The notes beneath the pieces are model-generated. The model made no database searches. It worked only from the letters and a program-made list of their open reading frames with translations, and was not told the DNA's origin. The position numbers and the translations under genes are program-made. A stretch of DNA of 55,041 nt from Alphaproteobacteria bacterium (GTDB lineage Bacteria > Pseudomonadota > Alphaproteobacteria > DSM-16000 > Inquilinaceae), in assembly GCA_009909005.1 (NCBI GenBank), contig JAAAOG010000074.1:1-55041 (forward strand). Reading direction: 5' to 3'. Positions 25,643-33,432 of the stretch are shown piece after piece (the first letter of the stretch is position 1; each line of letters starts with the position of its first letter).

Positions 25643-26098
25643 TTACGGGACGCGGTCATAGCCGCTCAGATCATCATCCGCTGCCCAGATGAAGACGCGG
25701 TCATGCGGATGCTGACCGCATTTCATCTTCCATTGCTGGATGATTGAAAAATCGGCAATGCTGATTCTGCGCATGGCATGCTCGGGAAAGTCGTCGAGCC
25801 AGGCGTCGATGATCTCGACTGTGGGAGGCTGAATGGGCTGCCAGGGCGCTTTGCCGCGCAACGCCTGGCGAACCTGTTTCACAAAGACTTCTGCATATGT
25901 TCGGCGGTGCCGGCCTTCAGGCAGCTTCGCAATGTGATTGCCGGTTTCGATAATGCTGGCGATCGGCAGCAAAAGATTGAAACGATTCTCCGTAAACCGC
26001 GCGAGTTGTTGGATGACGTCGCGATGGTTTTGATTGTGGCCGGGAACGTTCAGGACATTCAGCAGAATGCTGGTGTCGACGATGGCGATCGTGCGCAT
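25643..26098 (-). CDS. PIN-domain-like nuclease, partner of the AAA ATPase
   Basis: This is a 151-residue protein with a PIN-like fold. It has an N-terminal strand with D8 (IAIVDTSILLNVL), E51 in SIIETGNH, D116 in RISIADFSII, and a C-terminal acidic cluster, D141-D143, in FIWAADDDLSGYD. These match the three or four metal-binding acidic positions of PIN ribonucleases. The start ATG at 26098 shares a base with the ATPase stop (TGATG), so production of the two proteins is tightly linked. PIN proteins cut RNA and are common toxins; paired with an ATPase it may be the effector of a defence module. Domain assignment is by motif only. Confidence 0.72.
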   Translation of the reverse strand: MRTIAIVDTSILLNVLNVPGHNQNHRDVIQQLARFTENRFNLLLPIASIIETGNHIAKLPEGRHRRTYAEVFVKQVRQALRGKAPWQPIQPPTVEIIDAWLDDFPEHAMRRISIADFSIIQQWKMKCGQHPHDRVFIWAADDDLSGYDRVP

Positions 26099-27381
26099 CA
26101 GGCGGCGCCCGTATCAGCCTGCAACTCCGCCAGCCAGTCACGGAAACGCTGGTTCTTCGCCTCGGGGCTGTGGTCGCTTTTGACGAAGCGGTCGATGAGG
26201 CCGCGGGTCATCAGGTGCCCGACGGAGCCCTGGGCGATCAGTTCCGGATAGTCGGGGATGTCGGCCAGACGGACGAGGCGGCTGGAGCCGTCCTGCGGAT
26301 CGCGATAGCAGAAGACGACATCGGGCACGGCATCGTCGGGCAGGGCGTCGAGCAGCGCCGGGTTGTGGCTACTGATCAGCACCCTCAATTCACGATCCTT
26401 GGCAATCTGGGAGATTTGCCCAAGGATGGCGTGGGCGCGGCTGGGATGAATGCCGTTGTCGATCTCTTCGATGACGACAAGGCTTCCCTGCGGTGCCGAG
26501 AGAATCGCCGCCGCCACCGCCAGCACCCGCAGCGTGCCGTCGGAGAGCAGCGTCGCATCGAAAACCCGCTCCTGCCCGCCGAATGTTTCGACCAGTGCGA
26601 CCATGACTTCATTACGGGGGCCTTCAAGAAAATGAATATGTGTGATACATTGCTCCGGCAAATTCTGTACAAATTCAAGAACATCTCGTCTTAGCTCATG
26701 GTCCTGACAGAGATAAGCGAGTGTTGTTGATAGATTTTGTCCATCTGATGCGAGGTGGATTTGTCGAACTTCGCTATAATTTCTCATTTTCGCTGGCAGA
26801 GGGTCTAGTACCTTTATAAGAGACAGGTCGTCCGCGCACTTTCTTGCGACCGAAATAGCGGAAGCACTGCCGGAATCCGGAAATTGAACCCGCGAGATCT
26901 GCTGCAGGATCGCCATATCGTTCCTGAATATCGCAATCTTTTTCTGCTTTTCGTCGGTGTGATAGTATTCGACGCGGTGGTCATCTCCTAATGAGTTCTT
27001 GATTTCGAAAACGAGCACCGGGGTCCCAGGCCGCGACAGGCGCTCGTGACGGACCACGAGGCTCTGCCCATCGCTGACGGTCAGCCCGATCTCGTAGTTT
27101 TCCCACTCCTCACCGGTTGCCGTGCACGCGAGTGTGATGGAGCCCTCCTCGTCATGACGAAGAGAGGTGACAGTGCCGCGGATCGGGGCATCGCCGCGAT
27201 GCAAGGTATCGCTGATGAACGGCAACCGGTTACCCCGGGCGATCCAGGAGAGCAGGCGGAGGGCTTCGATGGCGTTGCTCTTGCCGGAGGCGTTGGCGCC
27301 GATCAGCACGGTGAGCGGCGCCAGCGGCAGCGTGGCCTGTTTGTAGCTCTTGAAGTTCTCGATCCCAAAGGCCGTCAGCAT
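26098..27381 (-). CDS. AAA (COG1106/AAA_21-type) ATPase upstream of PIN gene
   Basis: This is a 427-residue SMC-like ATPase: FGIENFKSYKQATLPL, Walker A GANASGKS at 28-35, a signature-like LLSDGTLR, Walker B SLVVIEEIDNGIHP and a switch His in LISSHNPALLDAL. The C-terminal tail (GLIDRFVKSDHSPEAKNQRF) may contact its partner. Such single-protein ATPases of the AAA_15/AAA_21 group commonly pair with a nuclease gene in RloAB, PARIS and OLD-like systems. Here the partner is a PIN-like protein coupled by TGATG. The start is the ATG at 27381, with GGGAG eight bases upstream. The middle third (26.65-27.0 kb) is less GC-rich than its surroundings. Confidence 0.88.
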   Translation of the reverse strand: MLTAFGIENFKSYKQATLPLAPLTVLIGANASGKSNAIEALRLLSWIARGNRLPFISDTLHRGDAPIRGTVTSLRHDEEGSITLACTATGEEWENYEIGLTVSDGQSLVVRHERLSRPGTPVLVFEIKNSLGDDHRVEYYHTDEKQKKIAIFRNDMAILQQISRVQFPDSGSASAISVARKCADDLSLIKVLDPLPAKMRNYSEVRQIHLASDGQNLSTTLAYLCQDHELRRDVLEFVQNLPEQCITHIHFLEGPRNEVMVALVETFGGQERVFDATLLSDGTLRVLAVAAAILSAPQGSLVVIEEIDNGIHPSRAHAILGQISQIAKDRELRVLISSHNPALLDALPDDAVPDVVFCYRDPQDGSSRLVRLADIPDYPELIAQGSVGHLMTRGLIDRFVKSDHSPEAKNQRFRDWLAELQADTGAA

Positions 27382-27430
27382 CGCGCGGGCTCCCGCCTGT
27401 CGTACACGACACAGTAAGCCTGCCGCGGCC

Positions 27431-28459
27431 CTAATTCCATGGCAGGGCGGAGCGGGTCTGCCAGTAGGTTTCCGGGGCTTCGGCGAGGGCGGCCAGGGTG
27501 GCGGCGGCCCTGGCGTCCCAGGCTACCGACAGGGCGGCGACATTGGCTTCGACCTGTGCGGCCGTCGCCGCGCCGCTCAGCACCATGTCGGCCCAGGGCT
27601 GGTGCAGGACCGCGGCCAGCGCCAGCCCGGCGATGTCGGTGCCGAGGCGGTCGGCCTCCGCCTGCAGCCGGGCCCGCCGCTCCGCGAAGTCGGGTGCGTC
27701 GTTGCGCGGCGTCAGCCGGCCATTGGCCAGCGCCTCCTTGACCATCACCCCGAGGCCGGCGTCATGCGCCGCCTGCAGCACCGGCCCGGCCGAGGGCTCC
27801 AGCAGGTTCCAGGTTGCCTGCACGGCGTCGAAGACCGGTTCGCCGTCGACCCGGCAGTCCAGCGCCCGCTCCAGGGTCTCGGCCTGGCCGGCGCCGCTCA
27901 GCGTCAGCCCGACCGCGACGCCCGCCTGCCGCAGCCCGGCCAGGGCCGCCAGCACCGCGGCGTCGTCGAGCACGCCGCTCGACAGGGTCGCCGAGTGGAT
28001 CTGGTAGAGCGCCAGATGGGCGCCGAGATGGCTGCGGGTTTCGGCGATCTGGCGCTCGAAGACGGGGAGGGAATGATCCTTGACCTCGTGCACCTCGGCG
28101 TCGACCCGCCAGTCGGCGGTGTAGGTATAGCCCCATTTCGAGCCGATCGTCGCCTCGCCGGGTGAAAGCCCCCGCGCCGTCAGCCAGTCGCCGAGGAACT
28201 CCTCGCCGCGGCCATAGGAGCGGGCGGCGTCGAAATAGCGGATGCCGGCCTGCCAGGCGACGTCGAGCACCGCGAGGCAATGGGCGCGCATCTCCATGAC
28301 CGCGGTGCTTGCCAGGTCTCCCGCATGGCCCAGGGTGATATAGCCGGGACGGCCGAGGGCGGCGAGGCCGAGGCCGATCGGCGTCACCACCCGGCCGGTG
28401 CGGCCGAAGGGGCGCAGGGGCAGCGGCGTCGGCATGGGAATGGCGGCTTCCAGGGTCAT
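27431..28459 (-). CDS. Aldo/keto reductase
   Basis: This is a 342-residue TIM-barrel oxidoreductase of the aldo/keto reductase superfamily. The catalytic tetrad is visible: D77 (YFDAARSYG), Y82, K108 (GSKWGY) and H155 (YQIHSA). The sequence around FGRTGRVVTPIGLGLAALG and VLDVAWQAGIRYFD resembles the sugar-dehydrogenase branch (D-threo-aldose or L-fucose dehydrogenases), but the substrate is not certain. The reading frame is open back to 29878, antiparallel to sense genes there; the true start is the ATG at 28459, where the domain begins. It follows plsC by 29 bp on the same strand and may be the last gene of that operon. Confidence 0.92.
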   Translation of the reverse strand: MTLEAAIPMPTPLPLRPFGRTGRVVTPIGLGLAALGRPGYITLGHAGDLASTAVMEMRAHCLAVLDVAWQAGIRYFDAARSYGRGEEFLGDWLTARGLSPGEATIGSKWGYTYTADWRVDAEVHEVKDHSLPVFERQIAETRSHLGAHLALYQIHSATLSSGVLDDAAVLAALAGLRQAGVAVGLTLSGAGQAETLERALDCRVDGEPVFDAVQATWNLLEPSAGPVLQAAHDAGLGVMVKEALANGRLTPRNDAPDFAERRARLQAEADRLGTDIAGLALAAVLHQPWADMVLSGAATAAQVEANVAALSVAWDARAAATLAALAEAPETYWQTRSALPWN

Positions 28460-28488
28460 GGGCTCGCGCTCGCTTGAGGTCGGAAGGG

Positions 28489-29277
28489 TCAGGCGGCGTG
28501 CTCGTCCGGCGCTCCGGCGGCACCATGGCCGCGCTGGCCGGGGGCGGGGCGGGCGGTCGGCGGCCCGCCCGCCTCCAGCGCCAGGGCTTCGGAGGCGCCT
28601 TCCAGCGTGTCTTCCAGCCGGGTCATGAAGGCCTTGCGGTCGAGCCCCGGCGGAATGGGGTCGAGGAAGCGGATGGTAATCGTCCCCGGGGACTTGATGA
28701 AGCTGTGCCGCGGCCAGAACACGCCGGAATTCAGGGCCATCGGCACGACCGGCAGCTTCAGCGTCTTGTAGAGCGCGAAGACGCCGATCTGGTAGGGCCG
28801 GTAATCGCCGGGCGCGGTCCGGGTGCCTTGCGGGAATATGACGATCGGCCGCCCGGCCTCGATATGCGGCCTCGCCTGCTCGACGATGTCGCGGACCGCG
28901 CGAGCATGGGCGGCGCGGTCGATGCTGATGGCGAAGGCGCGTTTCAGGAACCAGCCCCAGATCGGGATGCGCATCAGCTCGCGCTTGACCACGATGACCG
29001 GCTCGCCGAACAGGCCATGCAGCTTGAAGGTCTCCCAGGTCGACTGGTGCTTGGCGGCGAGGATGAAGGCGCTGGCGGGCACCTTTTCGCGGTCCAGCAC
29101 CTGGTAGTCGAGGCCGAGGAGGGTCCGTTCCAGAAACGCCACCGTCGCCAGATAGGTGCGCAGCTCCCACGTCACCCAGCGCCGCGGCAGCACGATGGTC
29201 CAGATCAGCGCCACGCAGAGAAAGGCGGTCCAGGCATAGAAGACCGCATTGAAGAGAAGCGAGCGGACGAAGCGCAT
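28489..29277 (-). CDS. plsC: 1-acyl-sn-glycerol-3-phosphate acyltransferase (PlsC-like)
   Basis: This is a 262-residue acyltransferase that adds the second acyl chain to lysophosphatidic acid at the inner membrane. An N-terminal hydrophobic helix (about 8-30) precedes the HX4D/E motif, H77-QSTW-E82, and FPQGTRTAPG at about residue 150, a variant of FPEGTR. Glu in place of Asp in HX4D is common in this alphaproteobacterial branch. The last 25 residues are low-complexity. The start is the ATG at 29277 behind GGAAGG. It follows ydcF and ftsX in an order also found in related genomes. Confidence 0.9.
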   Translation of the reverse strand: MRFVRSLLFNAVFYAWTAFLCVALIWTIVLPRRWVTWELRTYLATVAFLERTLLGLDYQVLDREKVPASAFILAAKHQSTWETFKLHGLFGEPVIVVKRELMRIPIWGWFLKRAFAISIDRAAHARAVRDIVEQARPHIEAGRPIVIFPQGTRTAPGDYRPYQIGVFALYKTLKLPVVPMALNSGVFWPRHSFIKSPGTITIRFLDPIPPGLDRKAFMTRLEDTLEGASEALALEAGGPPTARPAPGQRGHGAAGAPDEHAA

Positions 29278-29328
29278 GGGGCGCCTTCCTCGATGAACAA
29301 AGGGGGTGCGAGAACCCCGCCGGCCGCT

Positions 29329-29985
29329 CTAGACGACCGGAGCAGCGTCGGCGGACAGCGCGAAGCGGAGCCAGCTGGCCACGTATTTGTGGTACTCGCT
29401 GATCAGCAGCCGCGTCGTGCCGGGCCAGAGCCACCAGTCGTCCAGGTGCACCGTCTCCGGCTGCACCGGGTGCGGATGGATGGCGATATCCGGCAGCAGC
29501 CGGCGAAAGGCCAGCAGGCTGCGCGGCATGTGGTAATTGGAGGTGACCAGGCGCAAGGAGCGGAAGCCGCGGGCCCGCATCCAGCCGGCCGCCTCTTCGG
29601 CATTGCCGAGCGTGTCGGCGGCCCGGTAGCCGACGGTGATGCGGTGGTCGAGCACGCCCGGCGTCCGTTCGGCCAGCACCAGCAGCTCGTCGAGGGCCAC
29701 GCCGGTTTCCACGCCGGAAATGAACAGCTGATCGGCCCGCCTCTGTGCCAGCAGGGTCAGCCCGGTGGCGATGCGCTCGCTGCCGCCGGTCAGCACGACG
29801 ATGGCATCGGTGCGGGCCGGGCCGGGCCGCGGCGCACCGGCGGCCTTGCCGGCGAACCAGACCAGCCCCGCCACCCACAGTGCAGCCAGCAGGGCGGCGG
29901 CGATCGCCAGCGCGCCGCTTGCACGGCGGAGGCGGAGGTGGGGGCGCCGGGCCGGCGCTGTGCTATCGACCAGATCGCTGCTCAT
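29329..29985 (-). CDS. YdcF/DUF218-family membrane-anchored protein
   Basis: This is a 218-residue protein with one N-terminal membrane helix (about 25-50, ALAIAAALLAALWVAGLVWF) and a DUF218 domain: DAIVVLTGGSERIATGL, ADQLFISGV, LGNAEEAAGWM and LVTSNYHMPRSLLAF. The ElyC/SanA/YdcF family is linked to envelope integrity and polysaccharide carrier-lipid metabolism, though its chemistry is unsettled. The ATG at 29985 overlaps the ftsX TGA by one base (TGATG), which decides the start over the upstream ATG at 30000. The active domain should face the periplasm. Confidence 0.88.
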   Translation of the reverse strand: MSSDLVDSTAPARRPHLRLRRASGALAIAAALLAALWVAGLVWFAGKAAGAPRPGPARTDAIVVLTGGSERIATGLTLLAQRRADQLFISGVETGVALDELLVLAERTPGVLDHRITVGYRAADTLGNAEEAAGWMRARGFRSLRLVTSNYHMPRSLLAFRRLLPDIAIHPHPVQPETVHLDDWWLWPGTTRLLISEYHKYVASWLRFALSADAAPVV

Positions 29986-31082
29986 CACGGGTCCGCCCAT
30001 CGATCGCCGTCGCTCAAGGCGCGCCGACAGGTCCGGCCGGCCGCCGCCCGGCAAATCAGCGTCGTCGCGATCGGAACGGCGAGGATCGCAGCGAGCGGCC
30101 AGAGGGCGGCGGACAGGGTTTCGAGAAGCCGCACCAGCGTCTCTCCCGCTCCGGTTCCCGAGGCCCGGGCCACCGCAAGGCCTGCCGCAGCGGTGCCGAA
30201 GCCCAGGAGTGTCCCGGCCACGCCGGCCTGCCGGCCGGTCCGTACGGCCGATCGCCGGTACAGGCCGGCAATCATCTGCTCGTCCGCTCCCAACTGGCGC
30301 AGAAAGCCGATATCACGCGCATTATCCGATATTGAGAGCCTCGTGACAACCGTCATGGCCAGGCCCGCCAGCGCCAGGGCGGCGGTCGCGGCGGCGAGCC
30401 CGGCAAGTCCGCCGAAACCGGCGCCTCCCGTGCTGCTGGCAGTTGCGGGCATCCGTTGGGCCGGCTGCGGTGGGACCGTCTCCGCCGCCTCCGGCGGTTC
30501 CCCGGCGACGGCCTGTTCAGTCTCCGGCATCGGGAGGGCCGGGGGGCGGGCGATCAGCGCCGTCGGGAGGGCGGCCCGCACCCGCCCGGCCAGCGCTGCG
30601 CCGTCGTCCGCCGCGCCCGGCGCCGGCATCAGGTCGATCAGTACCGGGGCCGGGCCGGGCCGGCCGTTCCCGGGGCCCAGCAGGCCGTCGGTGAGCCTCG
30701 CGACTCTTTCGGGGTCGACCGGCACCGCGGCCTCGACCCCCGGAATGGCTGCCAAGCGACGGGCCAGGGCGGCCGGGTCGGAAGCGCCGGACCCGGCGGC
30801 CGATCCCGGCGGAAGGGCGGCGGCAGACGGAGCAGACGGAATGGCCACCGTCCAGACCATCTCGCCCGCAACGTCCTCCGCGTTCGCCTCAACCCCTGGC
30901 GCCGGCCCGGCCGCGTGCGGCTCCTCCGGCTCGTCCGGTCGCGCGGCCCAGGCGCCGAGGACCAGCGCCAGAACGGCGAGGGCGGCGAGCGGTCCGATCA
31001 GCCACGGGGCGAGCCGGTCGGCTGCGGCCGGGCGCAGCAGGGCGGCGGTGTCGCCCGGCGGGTCGCGAGGCGTGCGGGTCAC
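29985..31082 (-). CDS. ftsX: FtsX-like cell-division ABC permease
   Basis: This is a 365-residue protein with FtsX topology: one helix at about 27-47 (LIGPLAALAVLALVLGAW), a long periplasmic region (about 50-220) rich in Pro, Ala and Gly, and three C-terminal helices around TVVTRLSISDNARDIGFLRQ. That string is the cytoplasmic coupling region typical of FtsX. With FtsE it couples ATP hydrolysis to septal peptidoglycan hydrolase activation. The periplasmic domain is diverged. The GTG at 31082 overlaps the ftsE TGA by four bases (GTGA). Confidence 0.86.
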   Translation of the reverse strand: MTRTPRDPPGDTAALLRPAAADRLAPWLIGPLAALAVLALVLGAWAARPDEPEEPHAAGPAPGVEANAEDVAGEMVWTVAIPSAPSAAALPPGSAAGSGASDPAALARRLAAIPGVEAAVPVDPERVARLTDGLLGPGNGRPGPAPVLIDLMPAPGAADDGAALAGRVRAALPTALIARPPALPMPETEQAVAGEPPEAAETVPPQPAQRMPATASSTGGAGFGGLAGLAAATAALALAGLAMTVVTRLSISDNARDIGFLRQLGADEQMIAGLYRRSAVRTGRQAGVAGTLLGFGTAAAGLAVARASGTGAGETLVRLLETLSAALWPLAAILAVPIATTLICRAAAGRTCRRALSDGDRWADP

Positions 31083-31876
31083 AGGGCCTCCCCTTCCCGC
31101 GGGCCGGAGAGCCGGCCGCCGGACAGCCGCAGCGGCGCCAGGTCGAGCTCCGGGCGAGGGTCTCGCAGGGCGATCACCAGCGTCGTGCCCAGCCTGTTGA
31201 GCTCCTGCAGCAGGCGGACGATCCGGCGGGCGGCGGCGGCGTCCAGCGGCGCGAAAGGCTCGTCGGCGATCACCAGCGCCGGCCGCGTGACCAGGGCGCG
31301 GGCGATGGCCAGGCTCTGGCGTTCGCCGCTCGACAGACAGCCCGCCGGCAGGCCGATAGAGTCGCCCAGGCCGATCCAGCGCAGCAGCTCCACCCCATCG
31401 CGACGGGCCTGGTCGTCATGCTCGTTGCGGACGATGAAGGGGAGCAGCACATTGTCCAGCACCGAAAGATGGGCCAGGACATGCGGCGGCTGCGCCACCA
31501 CGCCGAGCTGCCGGCGCAGGGCCGCGCGCTCGCCCGGCCCGAGCCGTGCCGTGTCGCGGTCGAAGAGCAGCAGGCGGCCGGCAGTGGGCGGGGCGGCGCC
31601 GGCCAGCAGCCGGCACAGCACCGATTTGCCGGCGCCCCGCGGGCCGACGACCGTCTGCAGGCCGCCCTCGGGGACCGTGAGGTCGATGCTGCTCAAGAGA
31701 GCCCGGCCGCTTGCGGTGCGGACCTCCGCCTGCTCCAGGCACAAGAGCGGCGTCTGCTGCGGTAACTCCGGCTCCGGAAGCGGTTCGTCGCCGGGCGCCG
31801 GCGGGCCGGTCCCGGCCGCAGCATCCTGAACGCCTTCCTCCACCCTGTCGCACGCGACCGTCACCATGGTTCCCAT
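31079..31876 (-). CDS. ftsE: FtsE-like ABC ATPase with atypical H-loop
   Basis: This is a 265-residue ATPase. A 40-residue Pro/Glu-rich N-terminal extension precedes the ABC domain: Walker A GPRGAGKS at 78-85, Q-loop VVAQPP, signature LSSGERQ at 181-187 and Walker B LVIADEP at 201-207. At the H-loop, where FtsE has ATHD, this protein has ALRD, so the switch His is Arg238. It is the partner of ftsX, with which it overlaps by four bases. The ATG at 31876 is chosen; the ATG at 31867 is equally possible. It is divergent from the zinc-ribbon gene. The missing His and the extension make it an unusual FtsE. Confidence 0.85.
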   Translation of the reverse strand: MGTMVTVACDRVEEGVQDAAAGTGPPAPGDEPLPEPELPQQTPLLCLEQAEVRTASGRALLSSIDLTVPEGGLQTVVGPRGAGKSVLCRLLAGAAPPTAGRLLLFDRDTARLGPGERAALRRQLGVVAQPPHVLAHLSVLDNVLLPFIVRNEHDDQARRDGVELLRWIGLGDSIGLPAGCLSSGERQSLAIARALVTRPALVIADEPFAPLDAAAARRIVRLLQELNRLGTTLVIALRDPRPELDLAPLRLSGGRLSGPREGEAL

Positions 31877-32034
31877 CAAATGCCTGAAGCCGGCGCCGGG
31901 CGAAAGAAGAAAGGCACCCCGGCGCTGTGGATTCGGCCGGGAAAATACGAGCGGAGCATTGTGTTTTAACCTTTGCCGGTCAATTGTGCCGGCATTGGCC
32001 GTGCGTTCCCAGGCACATTGCGTCCGGTATGGCG

Positions 32035-32835
32035 ATGATCCTCAGCTGTCCCAATTGTCAGACCCGCTTTTCTCTCGACGCGGCCGCCCTGGGTCGGGAC
32101 GGTCGCAAGGTGAAGTGCACCCGTTGCGGCGAAGTGTGGTTCCAGGCACCGGCCGGGGAGCGGCCCCTGGCGGCGCCGGCCGGACCTGCAGCCGCGCTGG
32201 CGGAGGCCGCCGGCGGCAGTGATGCGGCAGCCCGGGTGCCGGCAGCGACGACCGCGCCGACGGACGCAGAGGAGCCGGGGCCGGATCGGGCAAGACGTTC
32301 GAAGGCCGGCGGCGGCAGCGGCGCTTCCCGTCCGGCTTCCGCCGGTGGGAGCCGGCGGGCCGCCGCGGCCGGATGGGTTCTGCTGGCGCTGCTGGTCATC
32401 GGCCTGGGTGCCGCTCTTTTTGCTGGGCGCGACGCGGTGGTCAATGCCTGGCCGCCGGCCTGGCGGCTTTACGCGACGCTGGGTCTGGACGTGCCCGCCG
32501 TGCCTGCGGGGCCCGCCGTTGCTCCCTATGCCGGGCTCTCCTTTGTCGATGTCGTCCCGCGCTGGGCGGAGGCGGCGGGCACGCCGGTGCTGATGGTCAG
32601 CGGCGGCCTGGTCAATGGCGGCGCCGGCCTGGCCCGCATCCCGCTGTTCGAGGCACGGTTCCTGGACGAGGCGGGGGAAATGCTCGACACCCGACCGGTG
32701 GATCCCGGCTTTGCCCGGCTCGATCCCGGTGAGACCCAGCTGTTCGAGATGGCTCTGGCCGAGCCGCATCCCGGGACGCATCGCATCGAACTCGTTTTTG
32801 CAACGGGACGCTCGATGACCGGCTCTGGTTCCTGA
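32035..32835 (+). CDS. MJ0042 zinc-ribbon membrane protein with DUF3426-like domain
   Basis: This is a 266-residue protein. The N-terminus is an MJ0042-type zinc ribbon with Cys at 5, 8, 28 and 31 (MILSCPNCQTRF and KCTRCGEVWF). A Pro/Ala/Gly-rich linker, one membrane helix (about 118-140, GWVLLALLVIGLGAALFAG) and a periplasmic beta domain (VSGGLVNGGAG, RLDPGETQLFEMALAEP) of DUF3426 type follow. The family usually starts at this ATG; another lies two codons upstream at 32029. It is divergent from ftsE. This zinc-ribbon gene next to ftsEX is a conserved arrangement in Rhodospirillales-like genomes, from memory. Confidence 0.86.
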   Translation: MILSCPNCQTRFSLDAAALGRDGRKVKCTRCGEVWFQAPAGERPLAAPAGPAAALAEAAGGSDAAARVPAATTAPTDAEEPGPDRARRSKAGGGSGASRPASAGGSRRAAAAGWVLLALLVIGLGAALFAGRDAVVNAWPPAWRLYATLGLDVPAVPAGPAVAPYAGLSFVDVVPRWAEAAGTPVLMVSGGLVNGGAGLARIPLFEARFLDEAGEMLDTRPVDPGFARLDPGETQLFEMALAEPHPGTHRIELVFATGRSMTGSGS

Positions 32836-32950
32836 GCGCGGAAACGCCTATCATAGTCCACAGACCGGGCCGGGCCCGCATCGCTGCCGGGGCGCGATCC
32901 CGGCCCGCATTGCGGCAGGCGGCCGAGGCAAAGCGCGAAGCTGACGGGCC

Positions 32951-33412
32951 ATGGTGGACCATACGACGCGGCAAACCCCGATTCCCACCGGTCCCGCCGA
33001 TGATGCCGGCGGCGGTGCTTCGTCCGGCAGCGCCACGGCGCGGATCCTTGTCGTCGATGACGAGGCGCCGATCCGCCAGTTCGTGGCGCGCGCTCTCACC
33101 CATGCCGGCGGCCATTACCAGGTCGAGACGGCCGAGGACGGGCTGGAGGCCCTGGGCGTGCTCTCCCGCGACCGCTTCGACGTTCTGGTGACGGATATCG
33201 TCATGCCGGGGCTGGACGGCATCGAGCTGGCGCTGAAGGTGGCCAAGGATTATCCCCATATGACAATCCTGATGATGACCGGCTATGCCGCGGAAAAGCA
33301 GCGGGCCTACGGGCTCGACCATCTGATCCACAAGGTCGTCACCAAGCCCTTTTCGCTGAAGCAGATTTGCGCCGCCGTTAAGGAGGCGCTGGCCGCCCGC
33401 GGCAAGCCTTGA
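32951..33412 (+). CDS. cpdR: CpdR-like single-domain response regulator
   Basis: This is a 153-residue protein made of a 30-residue Gly/Ala/Ser-rich N-terminal tail and one receiver domain: acidic pair in VVDDEAP (36-38), phospho-acceptor D82 in VTDIVMPGLDG, T110 in MMTGYAAE and K132 in VTKPFSL. There is no output domain. The sequence DGLEALGVL and DIVMPGLDGIELA is close to CpdR, which in alphaproteobacteria controls ClpXP-dependent proteolysis through the CckA-ChpT relay. Assignment to CpdR rather than another lone receiver is probable, not certain. The ATG at 32951 has a weak upstream site. Confidence 0.82.
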   Translation: MVDHTTRQTPIPTGPADDAGGGASSGSATARILVVDDEAPIRQFVARALTHAGGHYQVETAEDGLEALGVLSRDRFDVLVTDIVMPGLDGIELALKVAKDYPHMTILMMTGYAAEKQRAYGLDHLIHKVVTKPFSLKQICAAVKEALAARGKP

Positions 33413-33432
33413 GGGGCGCCGACGGAACCGGG

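Noticed and set aside
28460-29878. N-terminal extension of the aldo/keto reductase frame
   Set aside because: It overlaps plsC and ydcF in another frame; the reductase domain starts only after 28459.
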